Assembly (NCBI GenBank): GCA_902777835.1
Contig: CACYVC010000023.1
Span: forward strand, 20,859 to 84,858
From: an uncultured Bacteroidales bacterium
Lineage (GTDB): Bacteria; Bacteroidota; Bacteroidia; Bacteroidales; Muribaculaceae
DNA: 64,000 nt
Direction: 5' to 3'
The notes beneath the pieces were generated by a model, which made no database searches, had not been told where the DNA came from, and worked only from the letters and a program-made list of their open reading frames with translations. The translations under genes were made by a program, and so were the position numbers. This document shows positions 15,415-23,965 of this stretch, in pieces (position 1 is the stretch's first letter; each line of letters begins with the position of its first letter).

Positions 15415-16554
15415 TTATTTAGGTGCCCGTTTCCTTATGAACCAGTCTTTCAATGCAGCACGAGTGTTGTATTCGCGTTCATACATCAACATATTACGCT
15501 TCACCATTTGCTGGCTATAACCTGTACCCTCCTCATTATAGAGTTTGCTCAGGTTGAGATAATGCTGGCCATTGCCACGCTTAATAGAGAACACCTCTGC
15601 CTGGCGGGCACGAACCATGTCGCATTGTGGGCTATGATGGTTCTCGCCAGTGCCATTAAGCACACTGGGCACGCCGCCTGCCGCATCCACATGTGCAGCA
15701 AAAGTCTCGGCGCAAGGAGGATAGCCAAGTGAAATCCACATCGTGGTCAGTGCTGGAGGCTCACCATGTTCTATCCCCTCAATGACAATCGATGCTGTGG
15801 AGATGCGACGAGGTATGAAGTCTTGATCTACAATCCATTCTTCTCCGCTATGTGTAAAGTCTTTGCCAAGAAGGCTATGATAGAATGTGCGGGAAATCTC
15901 TTCGGTAAACACTGCTGGAGTAAAGTCACCAGCAGCAATGTGTGGAGCTAGCAGATGATTCGCATTTTCATGACGCACATATCCCATACCCTCATCGGGG
16001 CGACCACTATAGGAGTAGTTAGTACGAATGAGCACACCTTCGGGAGCATCGGCAAGGTCATATTTCTTATATGTGTAATTACCTGTCTCGAAATAAGCAC
16101 CATGCCCTAAAGCATCAATAACACCGAAATTTGCCTCCACACCAAGCGGTTTGGGCATCGATTGCAACAATCGCTCAAAGTCATCTACAGTGACACAGTG
16201 CTCCAGTGCAAGCTTCATCACCACTCCCTCCTTGTCCATTTCGCTCTCGGGGACATTGTCATCATTAAGGTTATAGGATGCCGTGTTCATAATGGCAAAG
16301 CCTTTTTCGTTGAAACCCGTCCATGCTGCCGTATCGTTGGGGTCGGTAGCGTCAAATATCGCCACAAACTCATAGCAGTCATCATGAGCCTTTATTAGTT
16401 CCACACGATTATCAAGGCATCCGGTGTCACGGTGTTTCCATAGTAATGGCCTACCCGAAACAGTTTTTTTTCCTGAGATTATAGCCGAAGTGCAAGCCAT
16501 AGCAGCAAAGCCGCCCGCAAGCATCAGAAGGAGTATTAATACCTGTTTTTTCAT
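15415..16554 (-). CDS. Exported Ntn hydrolase, C45/choloylglycine hydrolase-like
   Basis: The 379-residue product begins with a signal peptide of 20 residues directly followed by Cys 21 in the context MACTSAIISG. In this superfamily an N-terminal Cys exposed by processing is the nucleophile for amide bond hydrolysis, so signal cleavage would also activate the enzyme. The LLWKHRD block after it, FNEKGFAIMNTASYN and EGVLIRTNYS are typical of the peptidase C45 / acyltransferase group. The Cys could instead be lipidated, but the residues before it (AMA) are a poor lipobox. The substrate is unknown. ATG 16554 is used; the longer reading starts upstream of the promoter. Confidence 0.75.
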   Translation of the reverse strand: MKKQVLILLLMLAGGFAAMACTSAIISGKKTVSGRPLLWKHRDTGCLDNRVELIKAHDDCYEFVAIFDATDPNDTAAWTGFNEKGFAIMNTASYNLNDDNVPESEMDKEGVVMKLALEHCVTVDDFERLLQSMPKPLGVEANFGVIDALGHGAYFETGNYTYKKYDLADAPEGVLIRTNYSYSGRPDEGMGYVRHENANHLLAPHIAAGDFTPAVFTEEISRTFYHSLLGKDFTHSGEEWIVDQDFIPRRISTASIVIEGIEHGEPPALTTMWISLGYPPCAETFAAHVDAAGGVPSVLNGTGENHHSPQCDMVRARQAEVFSIKRGNGQHYLNLSKLYNEEGTGYSQQMVKRNMLMYEREYNTRAALKDWFIRKRAPK

Positions 16555-16576
16555 GATTTCGTTGATTTTAATGCCC

Positions 16577-16643
16577 CAAAGGTAGTATAAAATCGCATTG
16601 TAGGCAAAAAAATTTGCCAATTAAAATAAAATTACTACCTTTG
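16577..16643. promoter_or_regulatory. Divergent promoters of the Ntn hydrolase and rho
   Basis: Plus strand: TTTG at 16613-16616 and TACCTTTG at 16636-16643, 19 bp apart, reading into rho. Minus strand: CAAA at 16605-16608 and CAAAGGTA at 16577-16584 (TTTG and TACCTTTG on that strand), 20 bp apart, reading into the hydrolase. The two upstream elements lie within 12 bp of each other. Confidence 0.8.
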
Positions 16644-16872
16644 CACCTGAATTAAGCACACCCAATCAAAACAAATCATTATAAATCACCTTATCTTTTT
16701 TATATGGTGTGCGATTTCCACATTTTCATTTATTTCTAAATTATCTCAATCTCATTGAGGGCATCTTCCATTTAATGCTAACAATAACGCACGTTATTTT
16801 TACTATTGCATGTGTAGGTACACTACACATTTTGCGCGATTGAGATTTTCACGATTATTCATTTTTATCATT
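16644..16872 (+). promoter_or_regulatory. Structured 5' leader of rho
   Basis: About 225 nt separate the promoter from the rho ATG. GCACACC (16656-16662) can pair with GGTGTGC (16706-16712). A perfect hairpin ATGTGTAG-GTACA-CTACACAT at 16810-16830 is followed by TTTTG. rho is autoregulated by termination in its leader in other bacteria, so these may be control structures; that is inference. Confidence 0.5.
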
Positions 16873-19161
16873 ATGTATAACATTAACGAACTAAGTTCAA
16901 TGACCAATGCCGAGTTAAAAGACTTGGCTAAATCTATGGGTATCAAGAAAGTCAATAGCACACCCAAAGAAGACCTGGTTTACCAAATCATCGACCAGCA
17001 AGCTATCGACGCCTCGATAAACGCTCCCGAAGAGCCCAAGAAGCGTAGAAGTCGTGCTAAGAAGAACGCAAATGATACCGGTGAGACACAATCCTCTAAC
17101 GAAAAAGACAACAAAAAGAAAAAACAGGCAAAGGCCGCTGATGAAAAGCCCAAAAATGTGAAGGATAAAGCCGATGAGACCGCACAAGTCGAAACTAACA
17201 TTGAGACTCCTGTGAAACTCCAAGTAGAGCCAAAAGACGCAACAACTGCCGATGGGGTAGCTACCGAGGCAACTGAAGCTGAGGCTCCCGCAAAGCGCAA
17301 GCGCGGCCGTCCACGCAAGAGCGAGCCCAAAGCCTCCCAGCAAGAGCAACTGCCAGGATTGGAGGTTGCTACTCCTGCGACCGAGGCCAAAGATGAAGCC
17401 ACCAACGATGAGGACATCTCAAAGAAAACCACTAAGCGTGCTCGCCGCGAGCGCATAGAGCGCAACGTCACAGCACAAGAGACCATCAACTATGGCGAGC
17501 AGGTGGCCAGCTCCGACGGCATGCCTCTTCCAGGCGATTTCAACCCCTATGAGGTACAGCCTATGCCCAACGACACCCTACCAGCAGCTTTGCAACCTTC
17601 GCTTGCGCCCATCGAGGAACAAGAGCAGCAAGATGAATTAATTTCCAACGAGAGACAAGATATGGAGCCAGAGCCCGAGTCACCAGTCTTCGACCCCAAG
17701 GAAGACGACTTCATGAGCCTGTTCAACACTAACCCAAATGCCACTATTGGCAAAAAGAACAAACGCGACAACAGGGGGGGCGAGCAACAGGGCAATTTCT
17801 TCGGTGCTGGCACAATGACCTTCAAACCACGTACTCCTGAGGAGCGTGAAGAAGCCGCTCGACGTGCCGAGCAACAGCGACGCATCGCCGCCGAAGAAGC
17901 AGCTAAAGCACCTATCCTCATTCAGGAGCCAAAGGCTGAGAAGGAACAACAAAACAAGCAACAGCAGAAGAAGAAAAAAGGCAAGAATCAGCAACAGCAG
18001 CAACCCGAATCGTCGCTACCCTACGCCGATATCTCTTACAACTTCGACGGTATCCTAAACGGCATGGGCGTACTAGAAGTAATGCCCGACGGATACGGAT
18101 TCCTGCGCTCAAGCGACTATAACTATCTTAACTCTCCCGACGACATTTACGTGCCACAGGCACAAATCAAGAATTATGGTCTCAAGACGGGTGACGTGGT
18201 GGAATGCACCATCAGGCCTCCAAAAGAGGGCGAAAAATACTTCCCACTTGTAGATGTAAGACTTATCAACGGCCGCACACCAGCGTTTGTACGCGACCGC
18301 ATACCATTTGAACATCTTGTGCCATTGTTCCCCAACGAGAAATTCAACCTCGTGAGCCCTACTCGTCCCAACATATCCACACGCATCGTGGATATGTTCT
18401 CGCCCATAGGCAAAGGACAACGCGGACTCATTGTGGCACCGCCTAAAACAGGTAAGACAGTACTGCTCAAGGACATCGCAAACGCCATCTCAGAGAATCA
18501 TCCCGACACTTATATGATTATCTTGCTCATTGATGAGCGCCCAGAGGAAGTTACCGACATGGCACGTAGCGTTAACGCCGAAGTAATCGCTTCGACATTT
18601 GACGAGCCCGCCGACCGCCACGTGAAAATCGCCGACCTCGTGCTCCAGAAAGCTAAACGCATGGTGGAATGCGGTCACGACGTGGTGATATTGCTCGACT
18701 CTATCACACGACTGGCTCGTGCCTATAACACCATTGCACCTGCAAGCGGAAAGATTCTGAGTGGTGGCGTTGACGCCAATGCCCTACAGCGTCCTAAACG
18801 CTTCTTTGGTGCAGCACGTAACATTGAGAATGGAGGTAGCCTCACCATCATTGCTACCGCACTCATTGAGACTGGAAGTAAGATGGACGAGGTAATCTTT
18901 GAGGAATTCAAGGGTACCGGTAACATGGAGCTGCAGCTCGACCGCAAGCTCTCCAACAAGCGCATATTCCCAGCGGTTGACATTATGGCATCAAGCACAC
19001 GCCGCGATGATCTGCTGCTCAAGCAAGACACACTCAACCGAATGTGGATACTGCGTCGATTCCTCAGCGACCGTAATTCCATTGATGCCATGGAGTTCAT
19101 CAAAGACCGCATGGAACGCACACGCAGCAATGAGGAGTTGTTGCTCACTATGAACGACTAA
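16873..19161 (+). CDS. rho: Transcription termination factor Rho with long disordered insert
   Basis: Rho is the hexameric RNA-dependent ATPase that ends transcription. This one has 762 residues against about 420 in E. coli. Residues 1-45 are the N-terminal helical domain ([21 protein letters not shown]). About 46-390 are low-complexity, rich in Lys, Glu, Gln, Ala and Pro, with an AT-hook-like KRKRGRPRK. The cold-shock RNA-binding domain follows ([15 protein letters not shown], about 398-470). The ATPase has Walker A PPKTGKT (Lys 528) and [16 protein letters not shown] 16873 is chosen as the family start MYNINEL; the earlier GTG is inside the leader hairpin. Long inserts of this kind are typical of Bacteroidota Rho. 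Confidence 0.98.
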   Translation: MYNINELSSMTNAELKDLAKSMGIKKVNSTPKEDLVYQIIDQQAIDASINAPEEPKKRRSRAKKNANDTGETQSSNEKDNKKKKQAKAADEKPKNVKDKADETAQVETNIETPVKLQVEPKDATTADGVATEATEAEAPAKRKRGRPRKSEPKASQQEQLPGLEVATPATEAKDEATNDEDISKKTTKRARRERIERNVTAQETINYGEQVASSDGMPLPGDFNPYEVQPMPNDTLPAALQPSLAPIEEQEQQDELISNERQDMEPEPESPVFDPKEDDFMSLFNTNPNATIGKKNKRDNRGGEQQGNFFGAGTMTFKPRTPEEREEAARRAEQQRRIAAEEAAKAPILIQEPKAEKEQQNKQQQKKKKGKNQQQQQPESSLPYADISYNFDGILNGMGVLEVMPDGYGFLRSSDYNYLNSPDDIYVPQAQIKNYGLKTGDVVECTIRPPKEGEKYFPLVDVRLINGRTPAFVRDRIPFEHLVPLFPNEKFNLVSPTRPNISTRIVDMFSPIGKGQRGLIVAPPKTGKTVLLKDIANAISENHPDTYMIILLIDERPEEVTDMARSVNAEVIASTFDEPADRHVKIADLVLQKAKRMVECGHDVVILLDSITRLARAYNTIAPASGKILSGGVDANALQRPKRFFGAARNIENGGSLTIIATALIETGSKMDEVIFEEFKGTGNMELQLDRKLSNKRIFPAVDIMASSTRRDDLLLKQDTLNRMWILRRFLSDRNSIDAMEFIKDRMERTRSNEELLLTMND

Positions 19162-19220
19162 GTAAAGCTCTATAGTTGTTTAGGGACTTTAGTCTCAGCT
19201 ACTAAACTGGCTTTATTTCT

Positions 19221-19283
19221 ACACGGAGTAGGTGGAGATTTGGAGTTTTTAACAACTCCATTTTTACCTACTCCGTGTTTTTG
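19221..19283 (+). terminator. Terminator after rho
   Basis: A perfect 13-bp stem ACACGGAGTAGGT / ACCTACTCCGTGT encloses a second hairpin (TGGAGTT / AACTCCA) and is followed by TTTTT. Confidence 0.92.
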
Positions 19284-19480
19284 TGACTCACAACTTTCAA
19301 ATATCAAAAAAACGCCCCCATTTAAGATTTTTTAAGAAATACTGCATTATACACCCAGACAAGCCATAACACTCTGCTTTTCAACAGTATTACATGTAAA
19401 TAATGCTACATTTCCCGCAATAACGTACTTTTCGGTTATTTCAAATAATTAATTTGTTGAAAAAAAACCAAAAAAATGCT

Positions 19481-19509
19481 TGCAGTTTCATACATTTTAA
19501 CTACATTTG
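19481..19509 (+). promoter_or_regulatory. Promoter of the small lipoprotein array
   Basis: TTG at 19481-19483 and the -7 box TACATTTG at 19502-19509 are 18 bp apart. The rest of the gap 19284-19599 is AT-rich with no gene seen. Confidence 0.7.
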
Positions 19510-19599
19510 CATTTAGTATTTAATATTTAGTCGCTAAATTAGTAAAAGAATAAACCTTGCGGCATATACTTAAATATAGTGTATGAAATTTGTTTTATT

Positions 19600-19962
19600 A
19601 TGAAAAAATTTTTATTGTTTGCTACCAGCGCACTTTTCTCGCTAACCATGATTACCTCATGTGGAGGTGGTCCTAGCGGTAACCCACAAAAAGATGCAGA
19701 AAATTTCAAAGACCTTTATAATGAGATTGAAGAAATCAAGCTTAAAATAGAGGAAAAGAAACTTGAGGTTCACCAGTATTATGCCGACAATAAAGATTCT
19801 ACAGAATACAACAAATTTGTAAGGGAAGTTGATGAAGTAGCGATTGATGTTCCTGTTGATTTCAAAAAAGAAAACAAGGAGAAATACGACAAAATAAACG
19901 AAGGCAATAAGATTGCCAACGAAAAGATCTCAGGAAAATCAGAATCCAAAAACGAAGAATAA
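19600..19962 (+). CDS. Small lipoprotein, array member 1
   Basis: The 120-residue product has a lipoprotein signal ending in MITSC (Cys 21). Right after the Cys comes GGGPSGNPQKDAENF, the motif (P-S/T-G-D/N-P-x-K-D-A) shared by the array. The remaining 85 residues are charged and helical, with Glu/Lys heptads (EIEEIKLKIEEKKLEV), and the tail is acidic. I start at 19600 (MKKFLLF) because upstream starts only add residues before the signal peptide. No function is known; the six genes are paralogues by signal, motif, size and composition. Confidence 0.8.
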   Translation: MKKFLLFATSALFSLTMITSCGGGPSGNPQKDAENFKDLYNEIEEIKLKIEEKKLEVHQYYADNKDSTEYNKFVREVDEVAIDVPVDFKKENKEKYDKINEGNKIANEKISGKSESKNEE

Positions 19963-19980
19963 AAACAAGACAAAGAAACC

Positions 19981-20006
19981 GCCGAACCGCTTGAAAGGGT
20001 GTAGGC
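19981..20006 (+). promoter_or_regulatory. 26-nt leader hairpin element, copy 1
   Basis: GCCGAACCGC-TTGAAAGGGT-GTAGGC. The outer GCC and GGC can pair, and CGCTT can pair with GGGTG across a GAAA loop. It ends 28 nt before the next start codon. Columns shared by the four copies are CCGAA, CGCT, GG, GTAGG. Confidence 0.7.
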
Positions 20007-20034
20007 AAAACAATTAAAACTCTAAGGCTTAATT

Positions 20035-20409
20035 ATGAAGAAATACTTATTAATTGTAGCAGCGGCGCTGCTGGCATTACCAGCTCTCAACTCCTGCAAC
20101 AAACCTAGCGGAGACCCTGAAAAAGACGCTGAGGCATTTCAGGGTTTAATTGAGGATCAACTTGAAATAGAGCTAGAAGCACAGCAAAAAATTGCTGACC
20201 TTGCCGAATACTATGCCGAGAATGAAGATTATGATGCTTACAAAGATCTTCAAGATGAGTTTTTTGAAATGAGCAAGGACTTGCAAGAGCAATATGAGGA
20301 TCAAATTAAAGACCTCAATAAAGCAATCTCAAAAGTTGAAAAGAAAATCAACAAAAAGAAGAACAAAAACAATGACGAGGATGAAAGCACTAACGAGGAT
20401 GAAGAGTAA
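20035..20409 (+). CDS. Small lipoprotein, array member 2
   Basis: The 124-residue product has a lipoprotein signal ending in LNSC (Cys 21), followed by NKPSGDPEKDAEAF, the array motif in its clearest form. The rest is strongly helical and acidic (EDQLEIELEAQQKIADLAEYYAENEDYD, read with breaks), probably a coiled coil, with a Lys-rich patch (KKINKKKNKN) before an acidic tail. It follows the 26-nt leader element. The segment around LAEYYAENEDYDAYK aligns with EFYAEDGDYKGYEK of the next gene, showing their common origin. Confidence 0.82.
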   Translation: MKKYLLIVAAALLALPALNSCNKPSGDPEKDAEAFQGLIEDQLEIELEAQQKIADLAEYYAENEDYDAYKDLQDEFFEMSKDLQEQYEDQIKDLNKAISKVEKKINKKKNKNNDEDESTNEDEE

Positions 20410-20464
20410 TTATCATTCACCTAACTCTTTATCATCCAAGTGACACATCATCATCAAGAGAAAA

Positions 20465-20490
20465 GCCGAATCGCTCTGAAGGAAGTAGGA
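20465..20490 (+). promoter_or_regulatory. 26-nt leader hairpin element, copy 2
   Basis: GCCGAATCGC-TCTGAAGGAA-GTAGGA, the most diverged copy: the outer pair is reduced to CC/GG. It ends 31 nt before the start codon at 20522. Confidence 0.62.
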
Positions 20491-20521
20491 ACAATTAATA
20501 ACTAATAGAGAAAAATATATT

Positions 20522-20884
20522 ATGAAAAAATACTTAATAATAGCAACGGTTGCAATCATCAGCTTACCATTGATCTCCTGTGACAAACCCACAGGAGACC
20601 CCAAAAAAGACATAGAGAATTTGAAAGGGTTGGCTGAAAAAGCTATGGATACCCAAATTAAACAGATGGAGCAACAACTGGAATTTGCCGAATTCTATGC
20701 CGAAGATGGCGATTATAAAGGATACGAAAAATTTGGGAAGAAATTAGACAAACTTGAAAGCGCAATTCGTAAAGATTTCAAGAAAGAACATAAGGCAGAG
20801 TTTAAAGATGCTGAAAAACGCATAGAAAAGGCCGAAAAGAAATTAAACAAAAGTAGAGACAAAGACGAAGAAAATGAAGAATAG
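20522..20884 (+). CDS. Small lipoprotein, array member 3
   Basis: The 120-residue product has a lipoprotein signal ending in LISC (Cys 20) and then DKPTGDPKKDIENL. The body is helical, with EFYAEDGDYKGYEKFGKKLDKLES matching member 2 in the middle of the protein and a Lys/Glu-rich C-terminus (KRIEKAEKKLNKSRDKDEENEE read in parts). It carries the leader element 31 nt upstream. Members 2 and 3 are the closest pair by sequence among the first three genes. No known family or catalytic residue was seen. Confidence 0.82.
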   Translation: MKKYLIIATVAIISLPLISCDKPTGDPKKDIENLKGLAEKAMDTQIKQMEQQLEFAEFYAEDGDYKGYEKFGKKLDKLESAIRKDFKKEHKAEFKDAEKRIEKAEKKLNKSRDKDEENEE

Positions 20885-21046
20885 CCGATAAACCGCCACC
20901 TGCTTTTTCTCAAGAAACATGACTTTTCATGAGCCCAGAGGAAAGAATATACAACCAACCTCTTAGCACTATTCAAGAAAACAGCAAGTCTGGCGATATC
21001 GACAAAACAAATCAATATTGTTTAACTAAAGAAACAACAAGAAAAA

Positions 21047-21072
21047 GCCGAAACGCTTTAAAGGGAGTAGGC
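21047..21072 (+). promoter_or_regulatory. 26-nt leader hairpin element, copy 3
   Basis: GCCGAAACGC-TTTAAAGGGA-GTAGGC, ending 29 nt before the start codon at 21102. Outer GCC/GGC pairing is complete. No promoter box is seen just upstream, so it probably lies inside a longer transcript. Confidence 0.72.
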
Positions 21073-21101
21073 ACAAATTTTTAAAACCATATTTTTTTAT
21101 T

Positions 21102-21419
21102 ATGAAGATTAAATTTTTATCAATCGCATTTGCACTTTTTATTGCTGTATTGTTCACTGCCTGCAGTAAAGGCCCTAGCGGCGATCCCGCAGCTGACGCT
21201 AAACAATGCGCCACTGAGATGATTGACCTCATGAAGAATGTTGACGTAAGCAACCTCAAGACTGCTGAAGACGCCGAGAAGTGGGAGAAAGAGTTCTCAA
21301 AACAAGTAGAAGATCTCCAGAAGAAATATGAGGACTTCTACAAAGAGAAAGGCGAGGATAAACTGAAAGAGTTCCAAAAAGCTGTTGAGGATCTGGAGAA
21401 TGACCCAGAGATCGGATAA
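21102..21419 (+). CDS. Small lipoprotein, array member 4
   Basis: The 105-residue product has a lipoprotein signal ending in FTAC (Cys 21) and the motif KGPSGDPAADAKQC. The remaining 75 residues (MIDLMKNVDVSNLKTAEDA, then a KYEDFYKEKGEDKLKEF block) form a predicted helical bundle. This part is nearly identical to member 5, at both protein and DNA level, and both genes share the same 3' terminator, so the two arose by a recent tandem duplication. The C-terminal ENDPEIG ends one residue later than its copy. Confidence 0.85.
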   Translation: MKIKFLSIAFALFIAVLFTACSKGPSGDPAADAKQCATEMIDLMKNVDVSNLKTAEDAEKWEKEFSKQVEDLQKKYEDFYKEKGEDKLKEFQKAVEDLENDPEIG

Positions 21420-21470
21420 TTTTTTATCTAAACTTTTCTTTTTGACTATCTCTAGATAATCATTTCACAT

Positions 21471-21530
21471 AGAGTGTTGCATTAGTGTATACGTTAATTT
21501 TTTAAACAGTAAATGCAACACTCTTTCTTT
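21471..21530 (+). terminator. Terminator after array member 4
   Basis: AGAGTGTTGCATTA pairs with TAAATGCAACACTCT over about 14 bp, with a long AT loop and TTCTTT after it. A near copy lies at 22047-22100. Confidence 0.85.
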
Positions 21531-21583
21531 AAAAAATACAATTAACCACAAAAATTTAACAAATAATTTTAGATCATCACATT

Positions 21584-21970
21584 ATGAAATTCAAATTTTT
21601 ATCTATCATCATGGCCGTTGCAGTAGCATTGGCATTCACCTCATGCGACACCAAGAAAGCTAGCGCAAGCGACAAGAGCGAGAGCGCAAGCACAAGCGAG
21701 CAAGTTGAAGAAGAAAAAGTTCTTGAGCCAACTGGCGATGCTTCTGCCGATGCAAAGCAATGCGCCACTGAGATGATTGACCTCATGAAGAATGTTGACG
21801 TAAGCAACCTCAAGACTGCAGAAGACGCCGATAAGTGGGAGAAGGAATTCTCAAATAAAGTAGATGAACTCCAGAAGAAATATGAGGACTTCTACAAAGA
21901 GAAAGGCGAGGATAAACTGAAAGAGTTCCAAAAAGCTGTTGAGGATCTGGAGAATGACCCAGAGATCTGA
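21584..21970 (+). CDS. Small lipoprotein, array member 5
   Basis: The 128-residue product has a lipoprotein signal ending in FTSC (Cys 21). Between the Cys and the array motif (EPTGDASADAKQC) there is a 27-residue linker rich in Ser, Lys and Glu that member 4 lacks. The last 75 residues differ from member 4 at only a few positions. The Ser-rich linker would give the helical domain more reach from the membrane; that is inference. It is not preceded by the 26-nt leader element. Confidence 0.85.
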   Translation: MKFKFLSIIMAVAVALAFTSCDTKKASASDKSESASTSEQVEEEKVLEPTGDASADAKQCATEMIDLMKNVDVSNLKTAEDADKWEKEFSNKVDELQKKYEDFYKEKGEDKLKEFQKAVEDLENDPEI

Positions 21971-22046
21971 AACTCATGGGTGAGACTAAGGAATAATTTA
22001 TTATCTTACTTTTCTTTTTGACTATCATTAGATAATCATTTTATAT

Positions 22047-22100
22047 AGAGTGTTGCATTAGTGTTTACTTTCTAAACAGTTAATGCAACACTCTTTTTTA
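22047..22100 (+). terminator. Terminator after array member 5
   Basis: AGAGTGTTGCATTA pairs with TAATGCAACACTCT, followed by TTTTTTA. It is a duplicated copy of the hairpin at 21471-21530, as is the sequence leading to it. Confidence 0.87.
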
Positions 22101-22146
22101 AAAAACTACGACAACCAATCAACAAACACCTAAGAATCATTACATT

Positions 22147-22596
22147 ATGAAGATTAAATTATTATCAATCCTTATGGCAATCGCCCTGGCGTTGGCTTTC
22201 ACTTCTTGCGATGAAAAGAAGAGTCGCTCACACGACGACAGCAGCAAAAGCGAGAAAGTAGATAAAGAAGATGTGGAAGATGAGGTGGAGTACGAAGTGA
22301 AAGAAATACACCCCACTGGCGACATCAACAAAGACGCAGAGGCGTTAACCCAAAACGTGATTGCTTTTTATAAAAAAATCAACACACAAGAAGATGCACT
22401 AAACATTCAAAAAGAATTTACCGAAATCCAAAAGGAATTTCAAGAGTTCTATAAGAAAAAAGGTCAAGATAAAGATTTCAACACGGCATACTTCAAGATG
22501 ATGCAAGATCCCAAATATGCCAAAGACATAAAAGAGGGCCAACAAAAAATAATGAAATTTGTCAGTGAGACCCTAAAGTCAGTTGATAACAAGTAA
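22147..22596 (+). CDS. Small lipoprotein, array member 6
   Basis: The 149-residue product has a lipoprotein signal ending in FTSC (Cys 21), a charged linker (KKSRSHDDSSKSEKVDKEDVED), the motif HPTGDINKDAEAL and a helical domain (EIQKEFQEFYKKKGQDKDF) that aligns with YEDFYKEKGEDKL of members 4 and 5 but is more diverged. It is the longest and last member of the array, and ends at a strong terminator. No function is known. Confidence 0.83.
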   Translation: MKIKLLSILMAIALALAFTSCDEKKSRSHDDSSKSEKVDKEDVEDEVEYEVKEIHPTGDINKDAEALTQNVIAFYKKINTQEDALNIQKEFTEIQKEFQEFYKKKGQDKDFNTAYFKMMQDPKYAKDIKEGQQKIMKFVSETLKSVDNK

Positions 22597-22597
22597 A

Positions 22598-22624
22598 AAA
22601 ATCCCCTCGCGAAGGGGATTTTTA
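22598..22624. terminator. Terminator closing the lipoprotein array
   Basis: AAATCCCC-TCGCGA-GGGGATTTTT is a short GC-rich stem followed by T. The mirror strand also has a run of T, so it can serve the convergent PH-domain gene. Confidence 0.88.
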
Positions 22625-22644
22625 CTTTATGACGAGAGGACTTT

Positions 22645-23100
22645 TCACTCCTCTTTTAAATGCGAAATCTGCTCGTGGATGTTGGTAGAGAACCTAAGCG
22701 GATGACTGATGTACTTATAACTATTGGTAACCTCACCAGTGGTAACTGTCACTGTTCCATAGTCAAATATTCGTCCGGGAATAGACTGATCCACCTGCAC
22801 ACCCTCACACTTCTTAAGCAGCAGCTCGTGAGAGTTCCTATTTATGATGCCACGCTTGAAAATCAAGCGGTTGTTAGTCACAACATATTGTCTACCGCCA
22901 TAGATTGATATGCCCCAAAAAAGAGCAATCAACAAAATCACAAGGCAGATGCAAGCATTTATCCACGCATCAGCGGGAATAAAAAACGCGCAAAACGACA
23001 AAAGTCCTAAAATAATAGGCCCTGTATAGATAATACCATGCTGCTTTGCCTCATAGGCGACAAACTCACCACTCATCAAGTTCTTTTGAATATAGCCCAT
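22645..23100 (-). CDS. Membrane protein with bacterial PH domain (bPH2, YdbT-like)
   Basis: The 151-residue protein has two hydrophobic segments (about 22-42 and 46-66) and then a bPH2 domain of about 75 residues: GGRQYVVTNNRLIFKRG, LLLKKCEGVQVDQSIPGRIFDYGTVTV and TGEVTNSYKYISHP are classic for the group. Such proteins sit in the inner membrane with the PH fold in the cytosol; the function is unknown. It is convergent with the lipoprotein array and is a single gene with its own AT-rich upstream region. Confidence 0.9.
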   Translation of the reverse strand: MGYIQKNLMSGEFVAYEAKQHGIIYTGPIILGLLSFCAFFIPADAWINACICLVILLIALFWGISIYGGRQYVVTNNRLIFKRGIINRNSHELLLKKCEGVQVDQSIPGRIFDYGTVTVTTGEVTNSYKYISHPLRFSTNIHEQISHLKEE

Positions 23101-23210
23101 AACTTTTATTTTTATTTATAATTATGATTTATCGTCGCAAAGTTAGATAAAAATCCCAATTATTATACAAATATTGAATGAAATAATGCATTATCGAGGG
23201 AATATTTGAA

Positions 23211-23792
23211 TTATGCGTCAATCTTGATGCCTCCTTGTTTACCGCAGATATAGTTGATGGGGTGATCGATGCCCTTATGCATCAGGCCGTTGATAGTCAG
23301 TGGTTGACCAGGGATGAAACCCTGGCATTTGAAGGTGTCGCCCTCGGTGAGTTTGGCGTTCAGGGATTCTATCACTACATACACGTTGCAGCCACGGTAC
23401 TCAATCGTCACCATGCGCTCTGGATGCCACCGCAGCGTGAGGCGTGTTCCAGGTTGTAGGGTGTCGCTGTCAATGTAGTGAGAGTCGAAGATTTGTGACG
23501 CAGCGGTGTTACTGAGGTTATGGCAGAAGTCATCCCAGTCGCGGCACCCAGCATAGCGTGCGAGCACATTAAGTGTGAAGCGGCGGCTAGTGCTATAGCT
23601 GTCTATATATCCCCACAGGCGCTTGAGAGTGTTGGTGGAGATATGTTCGCTGGTAGCGTCAGTGACGGCAATTGCAAGCATGTTGAAATCGCTGGGTAGC
23701 CGCATGGTGCGTCCTATCTTTTCTTCTACTTGCTTCTTCAGGGCATTAAGAGACTCCTGAACTTCGGCTATTATGATAGTTTCTTTTACCAT
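23211..23792 (-). CDS. Conserved hypothetical protein, possibly DNA-binding
   Basis: The 193-residue soluble protein has an N-terminal helical half with the block ISTNTLKRLWGYIDS followed by RFTLNVLARYAGCRDWDDF. This pair recurs in Bacteroidales proteins of unknown role and looks like a helix-turn-helix: a Ser/Thr-rich turn, then TLKRLWGY as recognition helix. The C-terminal half (about 105-193) is beta-rich (GTRLTLRWHPERMVTIEYRG, then FKCQGFIPGQPL), perhaps a ligand-binding barrel. No cysteine cluster or enzyme motif. I infer a regulator, without a known target. Confidence 0.55.
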   Translation of the reverse strand: MVKETIIIAEVQESLNALKKQVEEKIGRTMRLPSDFNMLAIAVTDATSEHISTNTLKRLWGYIDSYSTSRRFTLNVLARYAGCRDWDDFCHNLSNTAASQIFDSHYIDSDTLQPGTRLTLRWHPERMVTIEYRGCNVYVVIESLNAKLTEGDTFKCQGFIPGQPLTINGLMHKGIDHPINYICGKQGGIKIDA

Positions 23793-23965
23793 ATTAAGTT
23801 ATTTGACAAGTTAACAACACAATCGATATCGTCAGACGAGTCCGACCAGGCTGACTTAGTTTATCGCTTGCCATTCTCACCTGCAAATTTACAACTTTTT
23901 TCCCAATCCACGACCTATTCATAAATAAGGACTTGAAAGGATAAGGTTTTCTCGTGCAGAACGAT

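Noticed and set aside
16810-16872. Upstream GTG start of rho
   Set aside because: It lies in the perfect leader hairpin and adds residues not seen in Rho; MYNINEL at 16873 fits the family.
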